Positions 20,201 to 32,211 of a DNA stretch of 64,000 nucleotides are shown in pieces. How positions within the stretch are numbered: position 1 is the first letter of the stretch; each line of letters opens with the position of its first letter. Under the pieces are notes generated by a model. The model did no database searches. It worked only from the letters and a program-made list of their open reading frames with translations, and was not told the origin of the DNA. Source of the stretch: Gonocerus acuteangulatus (lineage: Eukaryota > Arthropoda > Insecta > Hemiptera > Coreidae); contig OX328128.1 in NCBI GenBank assembly GCA_946811695.1, positions 25,886,701 to 25,950,700 on the forward strand, written 5' to 3'. The position numbers and the translations under genes are program-made.

Positions 20201-21765
20201 ACTAGCCGTTACCCGGCGTGCCATGCTACACCTGCTTTTTGCATATAGAAAAGCCTAAATAAATTAAAAACCAAATAAGTAGGTATTATTAAAATCTAAT
20301 AACACTAATCTGTAACTGTTTCGAACCCGTGACCTCCCAACTGTGAGTCCTACACGACTTTGAAATAACATATAGCACCCCCCGTATCAAGACGTACATG
20401 TATGCCAAGTTTGGTAAAAATCGGTCTAACGGTGTGGATTTTTAATAATAAAAAAAAAATATACAGAAAACAGCTGGTAGACGTTTTTGACCCCCCTGAT
20501 CAAGACCAACCTGTGTGCCTAGTTTGATCACAATCTGTGAAATGGTGTGGATTTGTATAAAGAACAAACGTACAGACAGACAGCTGGTAGAGGTTTTTGA
20601 CCTTGCTTACGGCACTCTCCAGCTTAGGGTCTACCTGTGTACCGAGTTTAGTCAAAATCGGACGAACGGTGTGGATTTGTATAAGAGACAAACATACAGA
20701 CAGACAGCTATAAGACGTTTTTGACTTAGCCTACGACAATCCTCAGATTAAGATCTACGTGTGTACCGAGTATAGTCAAAATCGGTCGAACAGTGTGGAT
20801 TTTTATAGGGAACAAACATACTGACAGACAGCTGGTAGACGTTTTTGCCTTAGCCTACGACACTCCCAGATTAAGATCTACATGTGTACCGAGTTTAGTC
20901 AAAATCGGACGAACGGTGACGATTTGTATAAGGGACAAACATACAGACAGACAGCTGGTAGAAGTTTTTGACTTAGCCTACGACACTTCCCAGATTAAGA
21001 TCTACATGTGTACCGAGTTTAGTCAAAATCGGACGAACGGTGTGGAGACGGTACCGAGTTTGGATTTGTATAAGGCACAAACATACAGACAGACAGCTGG
21101 TAGATTTTTTTGACCTAGCCTAGAAGATTTCCCGTATTAAGACCGACCTGTGTACCGAGTTTAGTCAAAATCGGACGAACGGTGTGGATTTGTATAAGAG
21201 ACAAACATACAGACAGACAGCTATAAGACGTTTTTGACTTAGCCTACGACAATCCCCAGATTAAGATCTACGTGTGTACCGAGTATAGTCAAAATCGGTC
21301 GAACATCGTGGATTTTTATAGGGGACAAACATACTGACAGACAGCTGGTAGACGTTTTTGCCTTAGCCTACGACACTCTCAGATTAAGATCTACATGTGT
21401 ACCGAGTTTAGTCAAAATCGGACGAACGGTGAGGATTTGTATAAGGGACAAACATACAGACAGACAGCTGGTAGAAGTTTTTGACTTAGCCTACGACACT
21501 TCCCAGATTAAGATCTACATGTGTACCGAGTTTAGTCAAAATCGGACGAACGGTGTGGAGACGGTACCGAGTTTGGATTTGTATAAGGCACAAACATACA
21601 GACAGACAGCTGGTAGATTTTTTTGACCTAGCCTAGAAGATTTCCCGTATTAAGACCGACCTGTGTGCCAAGTTTGGTCAAAATCGGTCAAACGGTGTGG
21701 ATTTGTATAAGGAACAAACAAACAGACAGAACTCGTGATTTTTATATATATAGATATATTATTTG
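20201..21765 (+). repeat. Family Z element with internal tandem duplications
   Basis: It starts ACTAGCCGTTACCCGGCGTG and ends in TTTATATATATAGAT. Other copies lie at 29918-30240 and 31519-32000. Internally, a unit of about 120 bp (GTCAAAATCGGACGAACGGT, then ACAGACAGACAGCT) is repeated many times. A larger unit of about 513 bp is duplicated (landmark ATAAGAGACAAAC at 20681 and 21194). Interspersed repeats with this start and the AAATCGGTC...ACAGACAGACAG tail are common in arthropod genomes. No coding is present. Confidence 0.75.
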
Positions 21766-22735
21766 ACCATTTAATCACTGATGTCTGACTTGACAACCGG
21801 AAGACTCGGCAGGACACTGACCCGACCTGTTTGGGACACCCACTTATTATGGAAGCTGTAAATATTTTGATGGGGTTGTAAAAATTTTTCGTCAATTCTC
21901 CTTCGAGGATTGGACGTCGGTGTTGAGAGATAGAGAGGTAAGTCACCTGTCTTTCACCTGTTCCAGCTGTGGCCCGTGCGCAGTCCACCTGCGTGGCATC
22001 TGCTTGTAGGAGGCACCTGTGTCTGGACCACTTCTCTTCCTGGCTTCCGATCCCGAGTGCCTGCTGTGGCTTGTTAGTTAGTACTCGGAAAGGTAGTTTT
22101 GAGTTTATTGCGTTGTCGGCGTCTTATATTTTTTGGGTATTTGGGAACTTTGGTGCTGTTTGAGATTTATTGTAACATTTTAAGCGATTCACAACACGGG
22201 TTCCTCATTGGTGGATCATTTTGTCTACCAGGCTTCGATGGATGGAAGTAAAAATTACGGCCGTTAGTATTTTTATCTCATTTTTCGATCTATCAATTAA
22301 GATGGTTCTTCGTTTGCCAAAAACTAGCAGAACATTTCCTTCAGAGGTCATCGCCCCTGGTCAGGGGAGAATCGTCAAAAGGAGGGTTGTCTGTACAAAG
22401 ACGATTGACGAATCTCTATGCTAATATCTGGCCATTTAACGGCAATGGCAATCTGAATAATGAATAATTTTGATTAACTTGCATCCGACAGAAGATCATT
22501 GAAATCAAGACAATAATAATGGTATATTGTGACCATTAAAATCACTTAACTCACAAAATTTTGAGAAATGTCAAAATCCGGCTCTCTCTGATTTTGAACA
22601 AGGCAAACCTTCTTTTACTAGATAACGCATTTTACTGATAATTGCAATTTTCACTTAAAAAGTGAAGAAAATAGACTTTAAATAATTTCTAAAGAACGAT
22701 ACCAACAGTAGTGCAGTCGTGGAAAATAATCTCAT
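21766..22735. other. No recognisable feature
   Basis: This stretch is slightly more GC-rich than its surroundings. Frames at 21969-22163 and 22221-22424 lack motifs. An AGAGAGGTAAGTCACC donor-like site at about 21930 is not enough to call an exon. Confidence 0.45.
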
Positions 22736-23600
22736 GGCAACTTCGAATCCCCCTTGGAATGCTCTATTTCTAACAACAAAACATTGTTTCTCATTTTACT
22801 TATCCTTATTTGCTGGCAAGTACATTTTCCCACTGTAAGTAATTACAAAAAACTAAGAGAAAGAAACAAAAAGAACACTTTAAATAAATGCAACCAACAA
22901 CTTCAAAGGTTTCATCAAACCATCTAAAATTACCTCAGAAACGTTTTTGTAGGAAATTTAGGAAGCTTTCTAATGGAGCCTGTAAATTTACCACGATTGC
23001 CCAACCGTTATAGAGATATTCAAAGAAATATAGGATAATCATAAAAATGCTCATGTTTTCTCGATTACTTCCTTAAAACCAAATGTAACCAAAATTAAAA
23101 TATTCCAGTTTGGACGGATTTCAAACATGAAAAAAATATTTCAAGTGAATCCAACGATTCCAAGTACCCAAACCAAAAATTAGTTAGAAAACCTAGTTTT
23201 ATCCAGGTTACTCAAATAAAGGTTATACATATCGCCTAGAAAATGGTCTCATTTGTTCCCTACGTCACAGAACCTATAGAATGTCTGAGGAGTTGAAAAT
23301 TAACGGTTAAGGTAAACCCTCCTTAAAATAAGGAGTGTGTTTTAGGTAAACCCAGTGGGGCTGGGGGTCTCTAAAATTTGTATCACGTGTGTTGCCTGTA
23401 TTTTCTTAGATACCTTCAAACCGTTTGGGAAATCGTGGTAAGTGGACAGAACCATTCGAAAGTTCACTAAATGTCCTACAAAAACGGGTTTAAAGACATT
23501 GCCGAAGGGAGGAAAAAACCGTCACATTCAGGCGGAGAAATAGCCCCATGTGCTTAAAGCCTCGAAGGTGTCGGTTTCTTTGCTTCGACCGGTTCTTAAT
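22736..23600. repeat. Two family Y segments in opposite orientation
   Basis: 22736-23280 matches the 5' part of the Y copy at 1085 in plus orientation (TTTACCACGATTGCCCAACC near 22990). 23400-23600 carries the same region inverted (GGGAAATCGTGGTAAGTGG near 23430). They meet near 23290-23390, forming a large imperfect palindrome. Confidence 0.6.
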
Positions 23601-23756
23601 GTTTGTTTTTCTCTGTGTTTTATCGCTTGATGAAACACTGCGTTTTTATAATATGTTGTATGTAACAGAGCTTTCTGAGCAGAAGTAGAAGAGGCAAAAA
23701 GAGTAATTTCTGCTATTGTAAGTTTTTAGTTCAAAATGACTCCTAAATCCCACGTA

Positions 23757-24478
23757 TCGCCCCTACCATGTCAAACTATGGAATTTGCTCTTGGATTTTG
23801 GACGATACAGCTTGTCGCAAATTTTCTCATCCCTAACCCCTTTAGAATAGACTTTAATGCCTTAAATAAAGTATGGAACAAGACCATTTTTTAATATATT
23901 ACTTCGTCAATGGATAGAATAATACCTAAGTATTTAAAAGTATTAACTTTTTCCAAAATTGAAGAATCTAACCGTATTTCAAGAGGAGGAATGGAACGTT
24001 TTTTTGAGAAAATAACATATTTTGTTTTGTCAGGCTGGAATGTGAGTTTATTGTCTTTGGCCCATTTAGAGATTTTTGCTAGTGTCTCATTGCATATAAG
24101 TTGTAGTTCAAAAAACAAATTTGATTCAACTTTAATCAGAATATCATCTGCAAACACAATAATTTGGCATTTTTCTGACGATATATTTTCGAAAATACTA
24201 TTTATAATAAGGTTCCACAAAAGGGGAGAACAAACCGATCCTTGAGGTGTTCCTCTTTCAAGAGTCCTTGAACTGGTTATCTGTCCTATCCTTAAGTGTG
24301 ATCGCCTGTTCTTTAAATAATCCTTTATTAGTAAGTATATGTTCCTTGGGCATCCATGATCTTTAAGCCCCTTGAAAATAGACGGCCACCATGCATGATC
24401 GAATGCACCTATAGAATATGTTCGTTCCCTAGTTCGCTCCGATTTTCATATTCGATAGTGTGACATGGTAGTTTGACG
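23757..24478 (+). mobile_element. MITE family A, copy split by a LINE segment
   Basis: The left end TCGCCCCTACCATGTCAAAC and the inverted right end near 24455-24478 match the intact copy at 32610-32863. Internal blocks shared with that copy include GTATGGAACAAGACCATTTT. Its internal sequence GGATAGAATATGTTCG is broken by 489 bp of LINE coding. Confidence 0.8.
23922..24410 (-). pseudogene. R1-clade reverse transcriptase segment inside MITE A
   Basis: The minus strand encodes an uninterrupted 163-codon piece of a non-LTR reverse transcriptase. It starts GAFDHAWWPSIF with KDHGCPRNIY (R1/LOA-type motif A region), continues RGTPQGSVCSPLLWN (motif B), then IVFADDI (the FADD catalytic motif) and ends at FKYLGI. 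Both ends are cut inside the domain, so there is no 3' UTR or poly-A. It is flanked by ATAGAATA on both sides (23914-23921 and 24411-24418), a single sequence in the consensus MITE. It cannot encode an active enzyme, because the first catalytic Asp lies just outside. Confidence 0.85.
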
Positions 24479-24575
24479 ATGTTATGTTCAATATTTCATG
24501 ACACATTAAATTAGCTTTAAACAGTGTTCTATCCCGCGCTTTTTTGTTTTTGACATCTATTAAATCACCATATAA

Positions 24576-24579
<4 letters not shown>

Positions 24580-24617
<38 letters not shown>

Positions 24618-24752
24618 GCGCTTCAACATCTTAGCGCCTACATCCAAGGTGCAGCGAGGAATTTTCCCAACGAGCCTTGAGATGAGAAAATTCCTGCCGC
24701 CACCTCCCGCTTGGGAAACTAAGGCGTTAGCCACTAGACTACGGGGTGACCC
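24580..24752 (-). mobile_element. SINE1 copy with target-site duplication
   Basis: On the minus strand it has a tRNA-like head (24752 downward, with TAGTCTAGTGGCTAACGCC), a body, a degraded terminal hairpin and a 34-nt poly-A tail (T-run 24580-24613). It is flanked by ATAATTAC at 24572-24579 and 24753-24760. A deletion has removed the B-box part of the head. Confidence 0.9.
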
Positions 24753-24760
24753 ATAATTAC

Positions 24761-25153
24761 TTTATTAGACATGTTATTACATTGATAATAATATTTACTA
24801 ACAATGAGTAAACAAGTAATAAATGTAACAATGTATCCAGCGATAAATATAATGAAATATCTGAGATTTCGATAATAACTCTAGATTAGGGGAGATTACT
24901 CGCCTGAGAGGAAGACGCCCTTAGGAATATATCTCTTAAAGTTTGTCAATTCAGCTCTACGTTTGTTCGGTCTAATCTCTGAATTTATGCTAGAGTTTAT
25001 CTGCTGCAGATGGCCTTGTTTCCAGCACTTGCTGTAGTTGCAGCAATGTTAGGTGCTTTAGCTTGTTACAAGACCAACAATAGCCATTAACGGCTTCAGA
25101 TTCAGATTATTTCAAATAGCAGGTGTCTCCAAACGTTTTCTCTCATCATCATA
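24761..25153. other. No recognisable feature
   Basis: Unassigned AT-rich sequence between a SINE and a MITE. Confidence 0.6.
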
Positions 25154-25392
25154 TCGTCTTTACCATGTCAAACTATCGAAAATTTAAATCGGAGCAAACT
25201 AGCAAACGAACATATTCGATTTATTGACGAAGTAATAAATTGAAAAATGGTTTTATTCCATACTTTATTTAAGCTACTAACGGCTATTCTAAAGAGGTTT
25301 GAGTTCCAACAACTTGCGATAAGCTATTCACAATCTCAAGTCTCAAATCTGAAAAACGAGATTTTTCATATTCGACAGTTTGGTAGAGACGA
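25154..25392 (-). mobile_element. MITE family A, inverted copy
   Basis: Ends TCGTCTTTACCATGTCAAAC and, reversed, TCGTCTCTACCAAACTGTCG, flanked by TA. Relative to 32610-32863 it is in reverse orientation, with AAAAATGGTTTTATTCCATA near 25238. Confidence 0.75.
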
Positions 25393-25879
25393 TATGTGGG
25401 CAAGAACCGGCCCTGGACCGGATCCGATTCTTGAGACATTTTGAAAAACACAATTAAAAACAAATAATATTACACTAATTACTCACACTTATTCCAAATG
25501 AGGAAGATTGAGTGAGATGAGGTTTGTCACTTGCTCCTGCGGGATCAAGTCACCGAGCAAGCCGAGTGTCTCATTGATTTCACAATTTTACTATAATAGT
25601 GTACCTATTTTTTTCACTTAATTTTGTTATTTTAATAAATTGTATTACAATAACATTGCCGTATTATTTCATTTCTGATTTCTATCGCTAAAAATTGTGA
25701 ACATTTTGAAAACGTATGTTATTTTATTTTTAACGCGGCCCGCGAACGTAATTACACACTAAAGTTTGGCCCACAACATTCCAAAGGTTGTCCATACCTT
25801 GCTTATATAATTTTGAATTATACAAATTTATCAGCTTCTAATGTATTTTAAAACCAAATGAATACATTATTCAGATGAA
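25393..25879. other. No recognisable feature
   Basis: Unassigned AT-rich sequence. Confidence 0.6.
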
Positions 25880-26585
25880 AAGACAAAACATAAACATTGT
25901 TATAAAAGGACACATTATCAACAACCAACATCTCGTCTATGCGGACGATGCTGTAATTTCAGGAAGAACATTCGCAGCTGTAGGCGGGGCTCTGGAAAAA
26001 TTCCTGCGTGCGAAGATAGCGACGTCAGAAGAATCGTGAAGAAGTTGTCATCTTTGGAGAGTACTCTTTTGCAAGGTCCGAAGAATTCAAATTCTTGGTA
26101 GCAAGCTGACGGAAAATAACGAAATAACAGCTGGTATAAAGGCGAGGATTGGTGCTGGAAACAGACGTTTGTTTGGACTGCAGGGAGTACTCAAGTAGAA
26201 AAAGTTTCTCCAGAAACGCAAAGGTACTGGTATATAGAAGTATCCTAAGACCCACGGCAGCGAGGCATGGACCCTAGCCTCAGAGTCTATGCGTATGCTG
26301 AGAGTTTGGGAGCGAAAGGTTCTGCGGCGGATTTATGGGCCTGTGAAGATCGGTGAGCAGTGGAGGATCAGGAGCAACCAAGAGCTGCGGGATCTTTATG
26401 TAGAGCAGGACATAGTGGCACACATAAAGACTGGGCGGCTGCGATGGCTTGGCCGTGAGGAAAGGATGGACCCTACACGACTACCCCGGAAACTTCTGTA
26501 CGGCAAGCCTGGTGGAGGACGTAGGCGAGGGAAGCCCCGTATTCGCTGGCTGGATGATGTTGATAAAGATCTGAGGGACGGATTC
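25880..26585 (+). pseudogene. RTE-like LINE: reverse transcriptase palm to C-terminus
   Basis: HLVYADDAVISGRT near 25930 is the YADD catalytic motif. After frameshifts, EFKFLGSKLTENNEITAGI and RIGAGNRRLFGLQGVL follow. Then an open frame (26289-26590) with RVWERKVLRRIYGPV, LRDLYVEQDIVAHIK, RLRWLGREERMDPTRLPRKL and GKPRIRWLDDVDKDLR follows. This is the typical C-terminal region of RTE-type endonuclease-reverse transcriptases in arthropods. At least two frameshifts disrupt the part before 26289. Coding ends where a SINE2 tail begins. Confidence 0.85.
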
Positions 26586-26740
26586 TCTATAGGTAATCAC
26601 CCTTTTCTAGCCAAGATAGGTCTCAACCCTTTCCTTTTTTTCTAAAGAAAAGCCACCACCGCTAGTAGGATTCGAATCCACGACCCTTGACACGGAGTGT
26701 GAAGTGCTCACGCCTTAACTCTCATGGCCACTGGGCCTCC
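26578..26740 (-). mobile_element. SINE2 copy (empty-site reference)
   Basis: On the minus strand the head contains AGTGGCCATGAGAGTTAAGG (A-box-like, with a long-arm tRNA shape) and GGATTCGAATCCTAC (B-box). A body GGTGGCTTTTCTTT and a tail ending near GAGAATCCGTCC follow. The copy at 53770-54517 is the same family but holds a hAT MITE in its tail. It overlaps the end of the RTE coding, so it inserted into that LINE. Confidence 0.75.
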
Positions 26741-26930
26741 TAAAAACTATTGATGTTTATTTTGTATTTATATACATTATTATAAGCAAAATATTCACGA
26801 ATGGAGCTTACACTGACGGGCATTGTATATATATTCTATTGGTTGACATCAGCTCGTCAGAGCATCCGTCTAATTTACTATAACACCACTACGGTATTAT
26901 AACTGTCTTGACAGTAGGTGGGTAATGCGG

Positions 26931-27100
26931 GCTACACACGATTCAGGCAGGCCTGTCAGTTAGACCTGAACAGTCCGCCTGAAGGCCGGTCGCCTGAACG
27001 TGTATATATTCCGGCCGGTCTGTCAGTTAAATCTTTTCAGGCGGCCAGAAAATATACACGTTCAGGCGACCAGTTTCAGGCCTACCTGACTACGAGTAGC
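26931..27100. mobile_element. Short TIR MITE with strong internal hairpin
   Basis: The ends GCTACACACGATTCAGGCAG and, reversed, GCTACTCGTAGTCAGGTAGG are similar. Inside, GGTCGCCTGAACGTGTATAT (about 26988-27007) is inverted at about 27050-27072, giving a stem of about 40 bp. No target duplication is clear. Confidence 0.6.
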
Positions 27101-27427
27101 TTGCTTAAGGAATATGATTTTGTTTTTTCCTGACCATCTTATTGTGTGAAAAAAAAAATGTAAAAGGAAAAATTATTTCAAAGCGTCTCATATTATAAAT
27201 AAACCCATAATTAAAATTGTTCAAAAGAAGGTGATCATCGTAATTGTTGATAAGGGATAATAGGAAGAAAGGTACAAGGACAACGAAGCTTTCCGCTTTC
27301 AGGACTTTTCAAGGTAGAGGTCAAAGCGGAGTAATTTAAAGGAGATTATACAGGCTGTGGGATCTTTATCCAGGCAAACGGAACCATGTAAGAGTGGGGC
27401 GGACGAGAGGGAGATGACAAGAAGAGG
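27101..27427. other. No recognisable feature
   Basis: Unassigned sequence preceding GA tracts. Confidence 0.55.
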
Positions 27428-27437
27428 GAGATAGAGA

Positions 27438-27489
<52 letters not shown>

Positions 27490-27575
27490 GAGAGTGAGAG
27501 TGAGGGAGAGAGAGAGTACTGGAGGAGAGGTTTGAACTGGTAGTGGTATGTGAACGGGGGTCATAGGCCGGCCTA

Positions 27576-27610
<35 letters not shown>

Positions 27611-27794
27611 CATTCTCTCTCTCTTTCTCTCTCTCCCTCTGTGCCTCTCATTTTCTTTCTCTTTCTCTCCCTCAATCACACCCTCTCAGTCCTCCTTATT
27701 CCCTCTTTGTCCCATCTTTCTCCTTCATTCCATTTGAAGCAGGCTGATCTTACACTACTAGCACGCCTAAAAACATCCACCTCCCCCCCCTCTT

Positions 27795-27850
<56 letters not shown>
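27428..27850. repeat. GA tract followed by two CT tracts
   Basis: (GA)n at about 27428-27515 is followed by (CT)n at 27581-27606 and about 27796-27848, with CT-rich spacers. The GA and CT runs are mutually complementary and could pair in a transcript. The long frames through them are simple-repeat artefacts. Confidence 0.9.
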
Positions 27851-27852
<2 letters not shown>

Positions 27853-28271
27853 GTTAGTCCATCTCCCTCTCTTCGATGTCCCCCGAGCATCTCCACTCGG
27901 CAGGACCACCCGACACCAGGAGATTCCTTCTCCTTGCGGCTACACCAGTACCGACACATTTACATGAGCTCGTTTTCAACCCGGGAGTATTATTCAATTG
28001 TTCTGTTCGTATGACTCAATGTATTTAGATGTGATGCACACCATTGTATCGACGTGTTGATAACCGTTGTTACTTCAAAAATTACTCAGAGGTTTTCCTC
28101 CGAGAAGAAAATTAGCATAAATCTAACGTGGTTTATCCAAATCAGGCCCCAAGTGTCGATGACAACCTACAAGGGGTCCACCGGAGTAAAAAAATATTAC
28201 GCCCGTAATACATAAACATGGCTCCAAAACATTGGATCTCATTTAAGCAAGTCGTGTGACATCAGACATAT
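27851..28271. other. No recognisable feature
   Basis: Unassigned sequence. Confidence 0.55.
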
Positions 28272-28519
28272 CACTCTAGTATTTCTAAAGTGATACAACT
28301 CAAAATAAAACTCAACTGAAAATGTGTCACTCTTATTTATGTAGGGGGCTTAGCATTAAGACAAGAAGGGTGAAACAAGTGCCCTCTGGTGCAAAAGCTC
28401 TGAATCTAGGTGCGTACAGTTTTGGTGGTTGATAAAGATATATTTACCATGTCTTTCACAGTCATAACTATGACGGTGTGAATAAAACCGATTTTTGAGT
28501 CACTTTAGAAATACTAGTG
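28272..28519. mobile_element. Short TIR MITE
   Basis: The left end CACTCTAGTATTTCTAAAGT and the right end read in reverse (CACTAGTATTTCTAAAGTGA) match over about 20 bp with a 1-bp offset. Inner CTCAAAA and TTTTATT blocks also pair. The interior is noncoding and 248 bp long overall. The superfamily is not determined. Confidence 0.65.
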
Positions 28520-28544
28520 CTTTATGTATCTATTGCTTATTCCT

Positions 28545-29200
28545 TTTTATGGAATATCACAAATAAAGTTTTAATTGCTTTTCCAACCTCGTGCCTTATT
28601 TCTTCAAATTTGTCCATCTTATCAATAATTACTTCTTCAAATGTAGTACATTTATTAAGCTTTCAAGTGCTCGCTATCATTTTACCATGATTGCCCACGG
28701 GTTTAGAGATAATAAAGAAATTATACTAAACCCCTAAAACTCCTCATGTCTGTTAACAAACATTTTGTTTTGTAATACTTCCTTAACTCCAAACGTAACC
28801 AAAATTTAAATATCATAGTGTGGACGAATTTCAAACATGTTGAAAATATTTCAACTGAATCCAAGTACTCAAACTGAAAATTAGTTTTAAAAAAAATAGT
28901 TTTATCATTTTCTCTCTCGAAAACGGTTACAGATATCGCCATTCACTCGTTTCCCTACGATTTTTTTTCGCGCATAAAACTGTGTTCTGGTAGGCGAATT
29001 CTGCTAGTTAACGACCTTGAGCTTTTATATTACACGTATTTTTGTATCACATTTCATCAAAACCACCATTGACCATTTATGAACCACAGTGTCTTTCGAG
29101 AGCTATAGGTTCTGGAACAATTTTTATTCGGCACTTACGGATTGTGTAATTAGGTCAACCTCATAAGCGTGTTTCCTCCATATGAAGAAAACCAGTAACA
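28545..29200 (+). repeat. Family Y copy
   Basis: Shows the Y landmarks TTACCATGATTGCCC, CTCCAAACGTAACC, CATTTCATCAAAACC and, at the end, CCTCATAAGCGTGTTTCCTCC. The terminal hairpin is degraded. Confidence 0.6.
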
Positions 29201-29917
29201 AACTGTACATCAATAACGGATGGGATTTAAAAGATTCACCCATTCCAAACTTTTTATTTTTTTTTTTTTGCTTAGTGATTAACCTCTGTTTATTACTGTT
29301 TTTTTTTTTTTTTTTTTATTTTTTATTTCTCACCTACAGGTATAAATCGATCAAAAACACACTAGAAGTTGGATAGATTCGGAAAATGGCTGAGCAGGGT
29401 GCAAAACGGCCAAACCGGAAAAAGTTGAAAGTTTTCTACGAGAAAAAAAAGTTTGGGGGTCAGTTCATTTGGTGAAAGATATATAGGTCAAACGGGAAGA
29501 TCGGAAGCCATATTTTCTTTTGTCGCTCATATAGGAATCCAACTAGAATTTTGAACTTTCACATTATTAACTTTCCACTGATGTTAAAAAATATAGCTTA
29601 CAATAAGTAATTATATAACACATAAAATAAGAAAAAAAATCCTGTGATGATATAAAAAGCCATCGACAGTTTTCTTATCATTACAATGATATCTGTTTTC
29701 TTCTTGTAATGTACAAACTGATGACCCACAATATATTATAGGCATCCGGTTGGACATGGCTCTTATTGCAGAAGGTTCGCATTACTTTGGTTGGGCTGTG
29801 AGAGTATATTTTGTTTACTAGTCTTTGTGACCCTGAGCAAGCATCAAAAAGGACGTGAAACTTGTATGGCACATTTCTTAAAATCACTAATATATAAATA
29901 TAATTTTAGTTTATTAA
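29201..29917. other. No recognisable feature
   Basis: T-rich runs near 29264 and 29300. No coding or repeat could be assigned. Confidence 0.5.
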
Positions 29918-30240
29918 CTAGCTTTTACCCGGCGTGCCATGCTACATCTACTCTCTGCATGTAGAAAAGCAAAAATTAATTAGAAAACACATAAGTAATA
30001 TTACAATCGAATAACCCAAATCAGTAACTGTTCGAGCTCACAGTTTCGAACCCGTGACCTCGGAACTGTGTGTTCTAGACGATTTTGACCTAGCATATGA
30101 CACGCTCAGTATCAAGGCCTCTCTTTGTGCCAAGTTTGATCAAAGTCGGTCAAACGGTGTGGTTTTGAATAAGAAACAAACAGACATCAGACAAGCAGGC
30201 AGACAGACAGACAAACAGCTGATTTATATATATATTGATA
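29918..30240 (+). repeat. Family Z copy, unamplified
   Basis: It starts ACTAGCTTTTACCCGGCGTG, contains GTTTCGAACCCGTGACCTC and GTCAAACGGTGTGG, and ends ATTTATATATATATTGAT. It has one internal unit instead of the many at 20201-21765. Confidence 0.75.
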
Positions 30241-31243
30241 TTCTGCCAATTTTATAATAATCATTGAAAAAATTTGGGTTAATTTTTGAGAATTACTATG
30301 AAGGAATTAAATGGTCTCCGTCAAGTTCAAGGGGGATACAAATACGTTTAAAGGGAGATAAGCCTTCGAGTTACATCTACAGCAGGTTTTCATTCAAGGG
30401 ATCCATGAAAAAAATCCATGCAAAATATTTAAACGACATGCTTTACATATTTAAAATGTTAAAAAAATAGAATAAACTGAAGCATTAAAGCTTTCAAAAA
30501 CATATTACAAATTGAAAATCGGTCACTTAGGACGGCTTCAAGATTTGTTGAATGTTATTAACAAATGGTCTGTTTCCATAAATTTTCACTCAAATTGAAA
30601 TATGTATACGGCGTTGAAAAGTGCTTAAGAAAACTATTAAATTTTGTATCTCAGAAGACACAAAACGAAATTGAACACTCAAATTTGTCAAATTAGGTGC
30701 TATTTTCAGCACTTTCCAACATCATTTTTTTATTTCTATTTGGTTGAAAATATGAGGAGATGATCAATTGTTTTACTATCAAACACTTGCTCAACACATT
30801 TTTAATAAATCACTAACCCGACCGAATTACACTTACTCCCGTAGCCCCATGCCGTCTTCATATAAACAGGAACATATGCGATCTGTGACATCTCGCCTTT
30901 AGTAATTAGGAGCCGAGAGAACTTCATCCAGATGCTGTGTACAGTAGTACTGCAAAGTATGGTAATGTATTCCACGTTCTCTACCCTAACCAGAACTATA
31001 TAACGGTCTAGGCCATCCTCAGAAGACAGCCATGCTCCTTGATGCTCTCAAAACCCTTTCGCAAAGTCACACCTCTCGGCAAATAAAGGCTTTTAGCTGG
31101 CAAAAATTCCAAAAGAAAAAAATACCAGAAGTCCTCTTCTTTACAGACACTACTAGGTTTGGTACTAGGTTACTCTTCAAAACTCGTACAGACCTCTCAT
31201 ACACCATGAAGTCACTCATTAATTTTAAAAGTGGCAAAAGGTA

Positions 31244-31245
<2 letters not shown>
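30241..31245. other. Unassigned
   Basis: Frames of 68-70 codons at 30264-30470 and 31032-31244 have no recognisable motif. The second one runs straight into a TA tract. Confidence 0.45.

Positions 31246-31302
<57 letters not shown>
31246..31302. repeat. TA microsatellite
   Basis: A (TA)n tract followed by two direct copies of ATTAAAAAAATTACTGATTG at 31303-31360. Confidence 0.95.
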
Positions 31303-31309
<7 letters not shown>

Positions 31310-31518
31310 AATTACTGATTGTATGATATATATTAAAAAAATTACTGATTGTATGATATCTGTCAAAATTTTGAGAATATAAGGTTATAAGTACAGAGAA
31401 CCACCCCATCTTAAAACTGTTAAAAGTTTTGTTGAAACAAAAAAAAAAAAAAAAAAAAAAAAATGGGTAAGCTCATTGTTGCCTCTTCTTGTTCAACAGA
31501 AATTCAGAGAATTGATCT

Positions 31519-31998
31519 CAACTAGCATGAAGTTTATATAAATTGGGGCATAGTTAGCACGTACAAAAGTACAAATAAATTAAAGATCAACTGAATAATA
31601 TTAAAATCTAATATCTCAAATAAAGTTAAATAATAGAAAGAAAAAAAAATCCTAAAGGGCGACTCGAACTTGGAACCTTGCAGTTATCGGCAACCAGACA
31701 TGCGAAAGCAGCAGTGGAGGGAATAGCATATGTAGGTTTGGACTTGTCAAACAGCTAAAACTATGCCACAGTTGATGGAATGATGTTCTGTTACAGTCCG
31801 TCTTGGTAAATATCTCATTTTTCAAAATTGGTGATTTCAATTTACTCTTCTGTAACTGTTCGGGTTCACAGTTTCGAACCCGTGACCTCCGAACTGTGAG
31901 TCCTAGAATATTTCCCTTTCCAAAAAGAGTTCCTAGCTTATGACACTCCCCGGGTCAAGACCTACCTGTGTGCCAAGTTTGGTCAAAATCGGTCAAAC

Positions 31999-32000
<2 letters not shown>
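31519..32000 (+). repeat. Family Z copy, diverged
   Basis: It carries the Z blocks GTTCACAGTTTCGAACCCGT, TGACACTCCCCGGGTCAAG and CAAGTTTGGTCAAAATCGGT and then runs into a TA tract at 32003. An insertion or divergence occupies the 5' half. Confidence 0.6.
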
Positions 32001-32002
<2 letters not shown>

Positions 32003-32061
<59 letters not shown>

Positions 32062-32154
32062 CACTTGTTCTTATTTCTTTTGATGGCAGTAGTACACGGT
32101 TCTTTCTGTTCAACTACTTTATTTGAAATGATGAAGTGTTAAAATAAATAAATA

Positions 32155-32211
<57 letters not shown>

